Assembly: GCA_963971425.1 (NCBI GenBank)
Contig: OZ020515.1
Span: 20,022,637-20,086,636, forward strand
DNA: 64,000 nt
Direction of reading: 5' to 3'
Source: Bryoerythrophyllum caledonicum
Taxonomy: Eukaryota; Streptophyta; Bryopsida; Pottiales; Pottiaceae
Numbering within the stretch: the stretch's first letter is position 1; every line of letters begins with the position of its first letter. Both the position numbers and the translations under genes were made by a program. Shown in pieces: positions 36,026 through 50,600 of this stretch. Under the pieces are notes generated by a model. It made no database searches, was not told the origin of the DNA, and was given only the letters and a program-made list of their open reading frames with translations.

Positions 36026-39000
36026 ATGGAGGCCGAGCAGGAATCTCCTGCCGCTTGGCCGGAATTCGGAGAGGATCAGGTGCTGGTGGAGGAGGGCTTG
36101 GCGGTGGAGTTCGAGGATTTGTTCGCGAATCCCATCGCGGAGGGGGCGAATTTGGAGTTTAGGGTTTCTAGGGTTGTGGAGGAGAAGGAGGAGGAGGCGA
36201 TGATGGACGTGGACGGGACGGTGTTCGAGCGGCTGGCGAAGACTGAGATTGTGATGGAGGATGAGGTTGCTGCCGAGGAGGAGGAGGTGGCGACGAAGGC
36301 GGAGGAGGACGTGAAGGTGGAGGAGGACGTCGAGGAGTCGGATGCGGCGGTTGCGCTGAATCGCCTGGAGACGCAGGCCAAGCTCGTGAACTCGCACGTG
36401 GACGAGCTTCACCGGATTGTCTCGCTTCAGAGCAGCCTCACGGGCGCGAATCCCTTGGCGCAAGAGCTGGTGAGTGAGGGAGAGATTTTTTAAATTCTTG
36501 TTGTCGCATTGCGTGCTTGTGCACGAATTAGACGAGGCGGTTATCTTTTTTTTTTGGTTTTGTTTTGACTGTGATTGCCGAGGAGTGTGTGATACTCGCC
36601 GTCTTTGTCGCTTGTTGTCGGTATGGCCACGTTAGTTATGTTGGAGGTGTAGTAGGAGGTGATACGCGTGATGAAGTGTATTCGTTGGAGAGAGCAGTAA
36701 ACCCTTAATACCTGCAATTGAGGTTTTTGTTTTAGGTTTTAGGTTATTGGCCGCAGCGGGTTCCGATGCAGTTTTTGCTCGTCGTTGTTGATTGTATCGT
36801 GTGTCTTCGGATGTGCTTTTTTAATTTGCAGATGTAATCTCTGAAGTGCTTTCCATTTGTTCTGCAGGCCTCTGCAATTCTTGGAACTAAAGAAGGTATG
36901 TTTCTCTGGCTTTGGGAGCAATTAGAGAGAGGGTGCATCGGATACTCGGGTGGTGACACGTTTGAGTATTAGCTATTTTGGTCGAGTTTATCGTTGCGAT
37001 TCTCTTACTGCTGGAACGAATCATGTTTTATTTTACAATCTGCATAGCTTTGTGGTCTAGGGCATGGAAAAGGTCACTCTGAAACTGTTGGTGCCAGATG
37101 AGAAGTCATGGAAGATCTGCAATAACTACCTTCTGATTTGCTGTTGCAGTATATGCACACTGGTTTGTTCATATACCTGAGGAAGCATTCATGATTTTGG
37201 CAGGGAAAGTTGGTAACAGCTTATCACCGGAGACCTTGAAGTACCTGCACTCAGTCTTTGCCGTTAAAGACACACTGACGAAGAAAGAAGCTCGTGAGCT
37301 TGGTCTGATTTCCGGTGCTACATTGACTGAGGTGAATTTGTCCTGATAATCCTTGATGTTTGTATGGATCTTTTTATTTCTATTTTTGGATGTTGACTTT
37401 TGAATGGTTTCCTGGCGTTCCTTCAGGTCCGAGATTTTTTTGCAATGCAGAGGTCAAGGGTGCGGTCTGTGGTCGACCAATTCACAGACGAGGCTGAGCC
37501 ACGTTCAGATGAAATCGGTGATGAGCAACTGGACGAGATCCTTGCAAAGGACGTTGGCTTTTCGAAGTTGACCGACGTGGATTCCGTAGAATCGCTGCTG
37601 GAAAAAATGCGGCAAGAAAAACTGTTAACGCAGCAAGGAAAGCTTCTTCAGGTCATATCACGAACGGAGCAGGGACTGATACTGAGAAGGTATCTTTAAA
37701 CCTTTTTTCTTTGTCTTTTTGCATTCTATCATGGTTGATTATGAGTTAGCTGGGTGTATCAAGTTGCATTTTGCAGAATATCTTGTAGCACGTGATTTGA
37801 CTTCTTGCGATTTTTGGCAACATCTTGTCTGCAGATTTTTGGAGAAAGGAGGGCTCAAGGTTCTGTGTACGTGGTTGGTCGCCGCTGCTGCCGATGAACA
37901 GACTACTCTCCTGCGGCAATTGCTACATGTACTAGTCGAGACCCATGGTTCTATTCTAATGTGGTCAGTGCTTTATGAATTTTCAAGAAGCATGCCTTAT
38001 CCTATGTCTTCATAACACCAAAAGCACCATGACGAACTATGAATACCGAGGCCATGATACATTCTACTTTTTGTTTGTGATAGTGAGTGACCTGGAGTTC
38101 AGATACCAGTATAGACTCATTTGTTTGGTTTTCAACCAATGCTGTGCATTGTGAACTTGAAGGTTACTGAGTAGCTCTAGTGTTCATGTTGAAATCATGG
38201 AATGCTCGCAAGTTTTATGGTGCGATGACAATTTGCAGGTTTTATCCCATTTGCCTATGGGTTCTGCTATCCCCCTCCAGGTGTCTTCACTGTTGCAACC
38301 TGTCAACAAACTCCGTTTCTACTTCATACAAGGTTGGTCGTCTCTTTATGGCCTGTTTCTGGGATTTGTGGTTACTCGATGCTTTTCTCACTTTCAGATA
38401 TTTCATATACTGGGAAACGTCTTAAGCAGATTTCTGTCTTGCTCTTGTTTTATTTATTAAGTTATGGGCAGTTTCCGGTGTATCATTCTAAAATCGCGAT
38501 GGTTGTCAGATGTTGCGAACCATGCTCGCATTCTTATGTCGAAATGGAGTAATCTATTCATGAACAAGGTTGAGGGTGTCTCGTCAGTGGACTCAGGTGG
38601 GCTCGGACCCGCCAGTAAAGGCACAACCTATAGTTCTGATGTGTTGGCTGCAATTTGTGATCGAAACGTGTATATGCGTTTTTTCATTATGTATTTAATC
38701 TTCAACGGTTTGGTTTGCATTATTGCCTGAGCTGGCTTTGGTTGTATCTTGTTCACTCTCTAGGGCTGTATGGAGATCTCTTCTTGACATCTTTGTTTTG
38801 CTTTTCTGATGTGTTTTCAAGCATACCATTTGAATATGTTGGCCTCGGTTTGGAAGGTTTGAGTCTTTCTTTTTCCGATAGTACTTGACAATATCCTGCC
38901 CATTTTGTGTAGAAAATCTGGATGTTTCACGGAGAGTTCTGAAAAGGGGAAGGTAAACGAAACGAAGAATCCACTTGGTTTTGTTGTTGATAACAATATG

Positions 39001-42000
39001 TTTCTTGTATCTAATTTGTTCCAGTGGTCACCTAATGCACGCTTCTATTTCTTTGCTAATAATGTTCATTGTTAGGTGTCAATATAATAACTTTGTATCT
39101 CATTTGACTTGCAGAGATTCCAGTGTTACTATTAGAAGATATGAAGGAGGTCCTCCGAAAAGTAAAGCAGGTTTGGCTCAATGTTTTGCATTTTAAGATC
39201 TCTCGATAAGTGCTTTATTTACAGGTTTTTGGTTCAAGCCATATTTTACGAGCTGCAATACATATTCTCAAAGTGTGTGACAAATGCTTGCTAATTTTGC
39301 AGCAGAGTCGGTGAAGGGCCAGTTTGACTTAGCGCGGACTTCAATGAGAGCAGTTTCGTCTGGGAGAACAATGAAGGTTCCTGTTTTGGCACTTGCCGCT
39401 TCAAAGGCAGCAGGAGGTCATATTGCTAAGTCATCAACTGTGAGCGAAGACTCACCAAATTATAATACCACGAAGATAAAAGCAGTCGCAGCAATGCAGC
39501 GCAATTTTCGTAAAGTTGTGCCAAGCAAGGGAGCTCGGCAGCCTCACACATCAATGAATTCTCGTCTTCCAGAAACTGGGGCGATGGATGAGAGCGCTGC
39601 TAATCAGTCTCTTAGTGTGAGTGATTTCCTGCCAATTCTTTGTGGAAACTGCTGGCCATTTATGTTTCGTAGTTTTGATTCTAGTTTTTTGATTGAGTTC
39701 ACTGAAGTGAGCAATGTAGAAGAATATAGAGCTGACGTGTCTCGCTATGTCGTTGTGTCTCTAGGATTATGTCAAGGTTTTCTACATGATACTCACAGCA
39801 ATGAGCATTTGTTATTTGACATCTGGCAAGACCAACCTTCTAACAGTCTCCTTTTCTTTGTAGGGAGGAGCACGTAATCCTTTGTCGGGTCCCTCTTCTA
39901 GTTCTACCTTAACGTCCTCTCAAGCTCCGACGGCCAGGTATCTTTTTTTCCTTGTTGGCCTGGTCGGACGTCATGCTTTTGCGTGCATTTTCAAGTTTTT
40001 TTTAGTACCATATTAAATTATCATGCTATCTTATTTTTTAAAATCAAGGATAATATATTTTTTGGTGCTTTTAAGAACCAGTAACTTAATATTCTGATGA
40101 CTTTAACGAGCAATTGTTTTGTAGAGGAGCATTTGCAATGGATGGAGGGTCTAAAGTGAAAGGAGCTGTCAAAGTGGCTGCTGCAATGAGTACTATTAGG
40201 AGCTCTAGTACCTTTCCAGTTTCAGAAGCTGCAAACTTTGCAACGCCGGTGTCGAGAAAGCATGCGCTAGGTGATCGTATCCTCCTGTTTATGTTTTCCT
40301 TTCTATGCGAGGTTGTCTTTTGATTATTTTTTGCCGTATCTCCGTGGTTTTGTTAAGTACGTGTGAGAATCGCCTTAACCTAAGGTATCTCAGAGCAAAA
40401 GGAGAGGCGAAGGGTGCTACCTGTGGAGGATCTTGGCAATGGGAATCGTTGGAGAGAGTCTTCTGCACGACGCCCTGTCATAGAAGTAGGCAAAACCTCA
40501 CGTCCTCTTTCTGCCGATGAGATACGTAAAGCCAAATTTCGTGCTCGCATAATGCAATTGCCAACAGCGGGTATTAGCAATCACAAGAGTAATTTGAGTG
40601 CTCAAGAGCCCTTAAACAGTAGAGGTAAACCCACACCTGTGGGCGATGGCTGGTCGCTGGACAGATACGCAACTATGGATGGAGGTGATAGATCTATTCA
40701 GGATGGTGGCGGGGCGTCATTGCCTCGACCAATGGCGTCTAATATCGATACCACCTCTGTTCCTAGACAAATTCTAGACGAAAAGACTTTTGATCAGCTG
40801 GTGGCTGAAGAGGCGGCTGAAGCTCAGGCTGCTAATGCTAAAGCTTCTGGCTTTGAACAAGGAAACAACACAGGAAGAAGCCCCGTTCATGAGAACACTC
40901 TCGAGCAGGGAGCAGAAAGTATCGGCCATTTGAATAAGGCCAGTCTTCCAGAGGGGGACTCTCTCCTGGATTTTGACACCGATTTTCAGCAGGCTACTGC
41001 TATTGATGTGGATAGCCAACTTCTGTCACCCTCGATTGCTGTTGCTCTGTGTGAAGATTTTAGCGAGACAGAAACCGAAGTGGCGGAAGATATTGGTGTC
41101 GTGAACGATCCGGTGAGTGTATCACCAGAGGATCCTGTGGTAGACATTGTAGCGGAGGATTCGTTGATGGAGCAAGCCCCGGTGGAAAGTGCGTGTGCTG
41201 ATGTTCTACCTTCTGAGCCCGTGAATGACAAAGTCATTGATGCATGCCTCATCTCTTGGGTTGTCCCACCAGGTTTGTACTCTTCAGGCGTCCTTCTATT
41301 TTCAATTTCCAATCGACGATTTCGGTTGGTGTGATTTGTTTTTCCCGGGTTTAGATGTGTTGTTACATCTTCTCTTAAACACGTCGGTAATCTATTCTTT
41401 GTGTTGATGTGAAGAGAATGTATAGTTTATAGATCTGGAGGTAGAGGAAGTGAGGGAATAAAGCCTTTGCTTTGTGTGCAGTTTTGAATCTGAATTCCGG
41501 ATGGGGCGTTGTGGCCGGAGATGCAAGTAAGGAGCTTGGATTTCAGGCTGCTCGTGTGAAACGGGAGGAGGAAGAGATTTACTCTGACTTGCTTCCCATC
41601 CCTGACAATCCTAAAGATCTTTGGGATGAAGAACCACTTTATGATGATACTTTGACTCCGGAAATACCAATCGAGGTTTTGGAGATCTCAGCTTCAAGTA
41701 AAGCAAGCTCTCCTACCGCTGTTGTTAATCAAGTTGTAGATTATAATCCAGGCTTGACCAGTAGCACGTTACCTGCTGCTGCTAAAATTCTTGCGGAGCC
41801 GCCCGTAGCAAGTACCCTGAATACGTATGGTGGAGCACATCAGATCGGGGATGCAGGCTCTGGTCACGACCCCAATCTACTTGCGCTTCTTCTTAGCAAC
41901 CCACATCTGGTGTCGCAGCTCGCAAATTCGCAGCAGAAAGGAGATGGCAGTTTGGCAGGTCTTTCTGCACTACTGGCGCTGGGAAATGTAGCTTCTCAAT

Positions 42001-43520
42001 CAGCTGCTACTCAAGCACAAGTGAATCTGGGTCAAGCAACCAGTAACAGCAATGTAAGTGTGCAGCTGCTGCAGTTACCTCATGCGAAACAGGTGGTGGT
42101 TTACTTGTTTTCTTCGGTTTCCAAATTACTTGGTCTTTTGCAATTTGGAAATGAACGAATTATTCATTTAAATTTCTTGGGCCTAGTAGTTGAACTGTAT
42201 CTCCCTTCTGATTTTGTGGAGTTTTCGTCTAAGTCATTCTAGATTTATTTTACTCATTTGAAATTTGCATGCGCTTCTCTGACTGTTATTAGTTGCACAT
42301 GGCTTATTAGTTCCACTTCGATGATAGATTCTAACAACTTCTCAACTACCAATATCCAGCGTCTTAGGCAGTTTAGGAGACGGAATATGTGGGGGGTAAA
42401 CGAAGAGGTGAACGATTCGTCTTTTTGAAGCCGAGATTGCAGATGATGTAGCGTTTCGTTAGTTTTTGCGTCGGTGCGGGTTTACTGGCTTAATTTTCCC
42501 CTTACATCCGAATTAAAAAAAATGGTTTGTATTCCCAATTTATGTAGGACGTTCCCCCATCTGCAACCTCGGCTCAGTCGCAACTTTGTTAGAGTTTTTA
42601 TACCTTGTTAGATATTTTAACCCTGAAGAAAGTTCAGCTACACCCATTCACCAAATCCGTAAGATTTTCGCCTAGGGGGGGAGAAAAAGTATTCTGATGC
42701 AAGAGATTCTTCGTTGATTTATTCTTATAATAATAAGTGTTTGTTGGCGTGTGTTATGATGATGCAGTTGCCAGTAGCCGCGATGCAGCCCCGAGACCAA
42801 GGTGCTAATCTAGGTAATTTCCAAGGTGGGCAGGCGTTCCCAGAAACCAATGCAGCAGGGCCAGAAGCAGCGTCAGGAGCAGTGGCGCGACCCAGTTGGG
42901 ATGCTGCTGCGTCGAGCTGGGCGCTGCCCACTCCTCCAGCTCCTCCTCCTCCTCCACCTCCTCCCCCCCCTCCATCGCTCCCCAGCAACAACAACCACCC
43001 CAGTGTGCCGCCGCCGCCACCACCACCACCGCCGCCGCCGCCGGAGTTCGTCTCCAACGTGGGTTATAATGGTAGCTTCCAGAAGTCGCAGCAGGCTTAC
43101 ACTTGGGCTCCGCTGAACACTGTCATGCATGCTAGTCCCAAAGCGTTCGACCCAGGCTCGCAAGGCCGGGGGCGACTGCCAGTTATGAGTCATAATGTGA
43201 CTGATGTTGTGGATGACCCTCCTCCCGTGTTCGCAACCTGGAGCAGCAACCTCCACCATAATGTGCCCACCTGGGCCCACTCTGAGCCTGCGCACACCCC
43301 GGTGGACTACCAACAGCAGTGGGCCAGACCCTCTACCTCCTCCTCACTCCCCACTCCTCCCTTACCACCGTATCTGCCCCAACCTCCTGCTCACTCCCAG
43401 CCTGCTTACTGGCAGCCCTCCCCTCCTCCCTTTAGACAGGAGTGTCGGCCACACCACCCCTCTGCCCCGCCGCAATGGCACCCGAGCCAAGGCCCTAATT
43501 ATGGTCACAACCCACGTTGA
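36026..43520 (+). CDS. LD: LUMINIDEPENDENS-like homeodomain protein
   Basis: Fifteen exons with GT-AG junctions keep one frame: 36026-36469, 36868-36895, 37204-37331, 37427-37689, 37835-37928, 38239-38332, 38510-38596, 38913-38952, 39115-39170, 39303-39616, 39864-39937, 40125-40270, 40394-41272, 41482-42053, 42768-43520, giving 1,323 residues. Residues about 160-217 are the divergent LD homeodomain (LKYLHSVFAVKDTLTKKEAR, VRDFFAMQRSRVRSVV). About 285-375 (FLEKGGLKVL, TTLLRQLLHVL, VNKLRFYFIQ, ILMSKWSNLF) is the helical block typical of LD. A later LD signature, LLPIPDNPKDLWDEEPLYDD then TLTPEIP, lies in exon 14. The C-terminus is proline-rich, as in the family. In Arabidopsis LD is a nuclear protein that promotes flowering through the autonomous pathway by lowering FLC; its role in this plant is unknown. 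The small exons 2, 8 and 9 are the least certain. Confidence 0.92.
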
Positions 43521-44361
43521 GGCTTCTCTTTTCCCGAAGGGGAAACTGTTATTACACGCACCTCACCTCTCAGGAATCCCTACGAGGATAGTTTTGCTCC
43601 AATGATTTCACACTAAGGGCATTTCTACCCGTGTACATTTGAAATGGAAATGAAGAAGTGTGGACCAAATTGTACGGTTCTAATGCTGGAGTAGGTTGTT
43701 TCCTGTAACTGCTTGTGATTTTTTCGTCACTCAGTTTGGTGGTTTTTTTTACTTTTTGAAAGTTTTCTTTTGGTTTTTTTTAGATTCATAAACAGGGTGA
43801 AGATTTTGCTACAGTGCTACATTGTAAAAGGTCATGGTACTTTTTGTTGATTTCCTATTCTTTGTACAAAGAACACCTGAATGGAATTACATTTTTTTTC
43901 AGTGATATTCTAATTTTTGTGTGAAATTTGGTGGATTGCGTTTAGGAAAAAAAACAAAAATTCTAGCTGAGTGTTTGATGTGTTGGAAGTTTTATTGATT
44001 ATAAGAAAAGTCTACGATACAACATTTGATGTTAAAGAATTTGATGAGAATAATATGGGTCGTTTTATATGTGCTAATGAAGAACGTGGATAGAACGAAT
44101 AGATTTATTTGATTTAAGTACATGAGTTAGGATTTCCACATGCTTAATTGTTTGTCCAATGTGCAGGTCGAAGTGTAGCCATCATTTTATCTATACGACA
44201 TTGAAATAAGCAACTCTAGATTAGTAAACTAGACTAGAAAGCTTTAAAAATCATCTTCTTGAATAGTTTTGTTGGTAGAAGTTTTCTAGCAATATTTTTG
44301 CTAGCATGCATAACATGTTGCCTATCATAAGGGTCACAATTGATATTTTGCATTGAATTGT
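43521..44361. other. LD 3' UTR and AT-rich intergenic DNA
   Basis: T-rich sequence after the LD stop codon, probably 3' UTR for the first few hundred bases. Nothing else is recognized up to the next MITE. Confidence 0.5.
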
Positions 44362-45015
44362 TTAACCCCTAAAGGAGAGTGTCAAACATGGGCTTTTTGA
44401 AAGTTCGGTCAGGTTCCTATGGTGTCAATTTCCAACATTCCTCTGTGAAATTTTTATTGTTGAATGGCATTACTAAGACCTTAGTAGGAGAATAATTTTC
44501 TTTCTAAATCGGACATTGATGAGAAAGTTATAGGGTTTTGAATTTCAAATGGGGAGAGCGGGCACGTCAAGCAACCCCGAAAGCTTTTGGTAGAACACTC
44601 TATTGAATGTAGGATTTTAAATACTGGCAAGAAATATGATTTCCTTTCGTACAATCAAAAATCAATTATTGTCTTTAGTGAAAAATAGCACACTAATCCA
44701 AGTCAAACATTTTCACACATTGTTGCACATTGTTGGGCATGGTACCAAAAAATCTTCTTGTTTTCCACATAAAACTTAGAGATCTTCATATTTTTTCTTA
44801 TTTTTTCCATAACAGTATGTGGTGTAAATCTTCTTATCAACCATTCGGATTTTCAGTCTAAATCAAATAAAGTTCCAAAAAAAATAAAACGTGAATTGAC
44901 AATTTTTGAACCTCCGCTCCTTGCACAGTTGTTTTGAATATGCTACACCCCTCTTCTACCTCTAAAATTTGGTGTATAAGGAATTAACATCATGCTTAAC
45001 AAGATGGTAATGGAT
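44362..45015. mobile_element. TTAA-type MITE (copy D), truncated
   Basis: Begins TTAACCCCTAAAGG and is in reverse orientation relative to copy F (59.0-59.9 kb). Homology stops at GATGGTAATGGATTTA (about 45,015), where copy F continues; CA-rich sequence follows instead. The missing end is not found downstream. Confidence 0.8.
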
Positions 45016-46489
45016 TTACTCCTCACCCACAGTCAAGTAGCGACAGATCATTACAAGTACAAACTTGATCTTGAATAGATCCGGTCACTCACCACCACTC
45101 TCAAGTATTACGAACGTAGTCACTGCCGCATAGAATCCCGCAGCAACAACTTGCAACGCAGCCTCACAACGTCATCATCGACGATGGAGAATCAAGTCGG
45201 CAAGATCAGCTAAGAGGAGTTCAGCACATAAACACTTCATCACATCAATAGTACAAGACGTGGCCTCAAAACAACCCGCCAACGAAGCACTCACAATGCC
45301 AAGAACTCTCCACCGAGGAGCCAAGAACAAGAGCAACACGTCACATAAGCATTCCGCGCCAACACCATATTGTGACACTAGTGGCAACTTCAAAATTGCC
45401 TCCTCTACCCAACAACTCTCTACAAGACCAATTAGGCTTGATCTCTGTATCCATTGCTTCACTTTGAATAGCGTTTGCATTATAAGATTCATTCAAAATT
45501 CACAATTTTTTTCTCCCACTTCACTAGCAAACCTCACCTCGGCACTTAGTACTCTTAATAACTTTGATTACACTAACTGCACTAACTGTTCAAAGTCAGC
45601 TCCTAGCATACCGAATCTAATAGCACGACAATATCATCGCCTTAATCGTGACTTGCAGCAGTCTTCATGCCAGTGGAATAAGTCGCCAACAATATATATC
45701 CACCAACACCTAGCATACCAACCGATTATTAAGGTGACTCTGCCAACCCATCTCAATGCAGATAGAGTCTCTTACTAGTTGATGCATAGAAGAGAATTAA
45801 GCACAAATCTAACCACATAACTAACCATAGAAAGAAATAATCACTAGAAAAAATACTGACGCTTAATAATCAAACTAACATCCATGGAACAAAAAAAAAT
45901 CAACCCACAAAATAGAAACCCAGATCGCAAACATGTTACAAATTGCAAAGAAGGAATTGTAGCATTGCATGGCAGATTGTACGTGCCTGTTGTAGGAATA
46001 CAACAACAGCTTCAACACGCCAATGAGCAACGCTCCATCGACAAACAAGCAACCTCGCAAGCAACGTGTGGGTTTCCCAAACTTCGACACCTCAGAGACA
46101 AAATCCCCCATGTAATCGCGTCTCCCTCGATCCAAAATTCTGCCAACCTACAACTGACTCCAAGAGAGTCTGCCGACCACAAGAGACACAACAAGAGACG
46201 ACATAGATCTAGCTCGACTACAACTTCCGACACAACAAATCTCAAGAAAACTCTACCGACCACAAGAAACGACGTAGCTAGAGACGATACAACAAGAGTT
46301 TGCCGAACATAGCAAGAAACAACACAACAAGGTCCCAACTCAATCATGACTTGCATGACCACAACCTCGACTCTCCCGACCACAAGACGGCACAAGAAGA
46401 GCCAACAAACCCAAGAATTGGTGTGACATTGCTAGGACAAGAGAGCACGACCCCAAAAGGCCAAGTAAGTCAAACGACTTGGAGCGAAG
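45016..46489 (+). other. CA-rich block of unclear origin, possibly LINE-related
   Basis: A/C-rich, T-poor sequence resembling in composition the plus strand of the LINE ORF0 region, with short open frames (for example 45260-45778 and 45884-46312) but no recognized domain. It abuts a truncated MITE on the left and LINE copy 3 on the right. It may be a diverged 5' part of that LINE or of a related element. Confidence 0.4.
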
Positions 46490-46553
46490 ACATAAGCACA
46501 AAAATAATGAATCTCCACCGCTAGATTGTATCGCCAACCAACGTAACAATATC

Positions 46554-47669
46554 TTAACCCCTAAAAGCCCAGGCATTTTCCCTCATGAAACACTCCAAAA
46601 CTGCCATCATCAACAAGTGGCAACAAAATCTAACATTAAAGTCTAATTTTAGACTTTTAACCGTACAATCTTAAAATAGACACGTATATGAACTTACAAT
46701 ACAAATTTGGTTGCAATCCACCGCACGGATGTGAAGATTATAGCGTTTGAAGTGCAAAGAAAAGTAATTTTCCCCCCTTGCCCGGCAAGGTCAGCCTACT
46801 TTGACTAGGTATATCTTCTAGTTTTTACATTGAAATGTGATCAAATCTTTTACCAATATGACTTATATGTTGTTAGCTATTTGTGTGCAAAATTTGAGGT
46901 CAATTCGAGGGGTAATAGATGTAGGAATATACACTTTAGTGAAAGGGGGTACAAAATGTTGACAATTACTACGTAAGTGATATGAAATTGTTTGTTTCAT
47001 ACAAGTTGTTGCATTTGAGAATCCCAATGGTAGAAACTTTCAATTTATTTTTTCACTAATTTTAGAAAAAAACTACTAAAAATAGTAAAATCCATAATTT
47101 TCATGAATATATGGAATAAATAAAGCATTATGGGAAAGGGCAGTATTTGAAATTGGGTGGCCAATTTGTCCCGTTGTTGACCGCCCTCGCAGCTGGACAG
47201 GAAAAAAAAAAAAGAAAAAAAAAAAAAGGTTTTTTTTTTTTGTTTTTGTTTTTTTGGCGCGGGATGCTGGCAGGCCAGCTGACGGCTGATGTTTGCTGTT
47301 TTTAAAAAAAATAAAATTAACAACTCTTTTAATAATTTTCAATGCTTTTTCTACTTGGACTTCGTGCATAGAAGTCTGGATTCCTTTCCTCACCCTTTCT
47401 TTCCCAAAATTCTGTCCCTTTATTCTCCTCAAATTGCATTGGTTGACATGGCTGCCCCTATAGTCCAGACTCCCCATTTTGACCTTTGAAGGCTAATAAC
47501 TTTTGAACCAAAAGTCCAAAATCATATTTGAAAAATTCCCCATATAGATTTCTTAAAGGACAATCCAGTGTAAAATTTTCATAAGAATCGGAGTATTTTT
47601 TCCACTCAAAAGTACATGCCTAAAATCCAAAACGTACTTCCCAAGTACACTTGGGCTCTTAGGGGTTAA
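46554..47669. mobile_element. TTAA-type MITE (copy E) inserted in LINE copy 3
   Basis: TTAACCCCTAAAAGCC at the left and GGGCTCTTAGGGGTTAA at the right. Removing it and one TTAA gives a LINE sequence collinear with copy 1 around 12,516 (..ATATTAACCAGCCC..), so the insertion duplicated TTAA. The interior matches copy C. It contains A/T homopolymer stretches and no transposase. Confidence 0.85.
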
Positions 47670-50600
47670 GAAGCCCTGAAGACATTGTCAAATGAGATAC
47701 ATAACCGATAAGCAAAAAATAATAGACCTACCGTACCTACATGTAAATATTTACCAGATCACCCACAGGCTACATGTACTTGTGCGATACGACAATACCC
47801 ATGTCATGACCTTGACAGCTTCACTATAGATAAATGTGGTAAACCAAAAATCCCGCTACACAGTTCCTTTTACCGAGCCACATACAATACATGGCTCAAA
47901 AATCTAGGAAACAATTAAGCCCTAGGGCCAGACTGCATTCCAAACTCCATATTAATACTAATGCCCCCAAGATTCTACAAACTTCTCTCCCTATTTTTCT
48001 CTCACTGCTACAAACAAAAACAAATTCCCACCTCATGGAAAACTAGCTGTACAATATTAATATATAAAATGGTAATCCCTTTATGCTTCCAAACCATAGA
48101 CCAATTGCCCTAGCCAACTAGCGACACTGTCTAGAAATTCTTCACAAGCACATTCACAACCATGAACTTATCCTCATACGGAGAAAAACACCAAATCTTA
48201 CATCAGAGCCAAAAAGGCTTTTGTGCGGAAAGAAGTACCACTAGACAACTCCAAACCATAATAGTCGCACTCGAAGACGCACGATTTATAGACAAAGACA
48301 TATATATTCTATTTATGATTTTTAAAATGCATTGAGCTCCATTGACCAGGCAAGATTTTTAGCAATAATGTTTGACCTCAAATACCCCACCGAAGTAGTT
48401 GCTCTAGATGGAAACATATATTCTCACTCATCCACCTTATACGTTGGAGAATTTTTTAAAACAACCCGTTCTATCTCCATACAACATAGAACTATACAAG
48501 ATGATACACTAAGTCCATATTTATTCATTATTTTCTTAAGAATCACTACTAAGATGGATGCAAAGGGGAAATAACGGTTACACCTATGGAACATCACAAG
48601 TCACCATCAACTTGGCCGCCTACGCCGATGACCTTGTCACGATAGCCGGAAATTTCAAACCACAATAAATCCAACTCAATAAAATTGACAAATTCTGCGA
48701 TTGGTCCGGTATGGATGTTGGCACCCAAAAATGTGCCACCACAGGATGTCCAAAAAAATCCAAAATGAACCCGACCGCATTCAAAGCACTTATGCAAACC
48801 GCCAACATAACTACCGTAACCAACCCATTCCCATATTACATCAAAACGAACCATACGTGTATCTAGGCACAAACCTTGTCCCCTTGCTAAAATAGAAGAT
48901 ACAAATCGACACCACCACCACAATACTTACTAAACAATCCAAAGAACAAACAACATGTCCGGCCACTATGAAACAAAAAATAAAAATGGTAGACATAGTA
49001 CTTAAACCCGGAGTAGCATATAGTTTCTACGCAATCCCATACTCTGTGCTTGCTATCAAAAAATTAGACAAAAAATCCTTGCCATACAAAAATCCGTTTG
49101 CAATCTCTCCAAATGTATGTCTAATGTAATAACCCAACTCCCACCAAACTTATTTGGATTAGAGGCTTTTTCCCTTAAAAATGCTTACCTCCGATGTATA
49201 GGAGAACAACTTCAAAACACACTCAACAACAAAGGCAAACTTGGAATAAGTTATAAAGGGCCCACCCACTCTATCCTTGCTAAATATGGTGGTGCTAAAT
49301 TTTTTCCTAGAATCAACAAAGCCAATTGTATTAGATCGCCAATCACCCAAACATTTTTTCTACTAAAATACAAAGCAAAAGTTTACTTTAATAGCACAAT
49401 CACAAACTTTCTTCTAGAACCCTCACCCCTTCAACAAATGCGGCTACAAGAAATCTAAAATGACACAAGAATTAACCAACAACTCTCCCAAGAACTTTTA
49501 CAAAATATTTTCTCAGTAAATATTACCGATTTAAAACAAATTTCACTACCAAACGGAACACACATTATGAACCACAATGACTTCAAAACATATCATGCTA
49601 CTCCATCCAAACTAGTAAAAAACATCCTTAATATTGCCCAACAACTATTTTGCTACCCTCCATGCCCAAATACATGCACCTCTCCATGCCACACACACCC
49701 GAACCCCTATATGCTCAAAGATGCATATATCACCATCAACAACAACATCCAACCTAGAAACAATCCTTCGCCAATTCACTCTGCCAACCCACTCCACCCA
49801 CTCTTCCCCCTCCCCCCAATACACATCCTCAACAATCCCTCCACATATCCCATAAATCTCATTATGGACCACAAACATAGAAAACATATTGACTCGAACA
49901 AATTAATAAAGAGAGATATCAAATATCTATACCAATGGCATTAAAATAATAATATCTACAATAAATGATTACCCCAAAGGAACCTCTTCCCATGGCATGA
50001 CCAAAGCACCTCCACCCATAACTCCACACAATTAACACAATATAATGAAAACACCCAAAACAAATTCCACTTAGAAATCAATGAATCATCTGAACACACT
50101 ACCCTCAAAAACAAATTTGTGACTCAAGATAGGTTATTCCACCCATATCCCTTCCTCAATATACACACAACCAAATGCAATCCCAAAAAAGACATTTTCA
50201 CATCATACAATACAATTAGAATTAATAACTATTGATGACCACGCACATATATACAAAAACAAAGGGAGACATCTAATCATTGTTTACGTCACTAGACTCC
50301 AATGGCTATGGAACCAATACCATAACAAATTACAAACTCCCACAAGCATAGAGTCAAAATTCCAACCATTCGAAACTGAAATAGTTTGGCTATACCAAAC
50401 ATGTAAATATTGCATCCCAAAAAATGACCCCCTTAAACCCGCACAATACACATTATCCACGCCCATTCTAGACTCACTAATCTCATCCTTCACTATCCAA
50501 CACTCGTACTTTTCATCCCTCGTCACATGCTCCACCCAACCAACTAAGTTCTATTCACCTTTCAAAAGGGACAATTTTTTTGGCTCACTAGAAAAAGCCT

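Noticed and set aside
42725-43313. Gly/Arg/Val-rich frames opposite and beside the LD last exon
   Set aside because: Shadows of the proline codon runs of the LD C-terminus.
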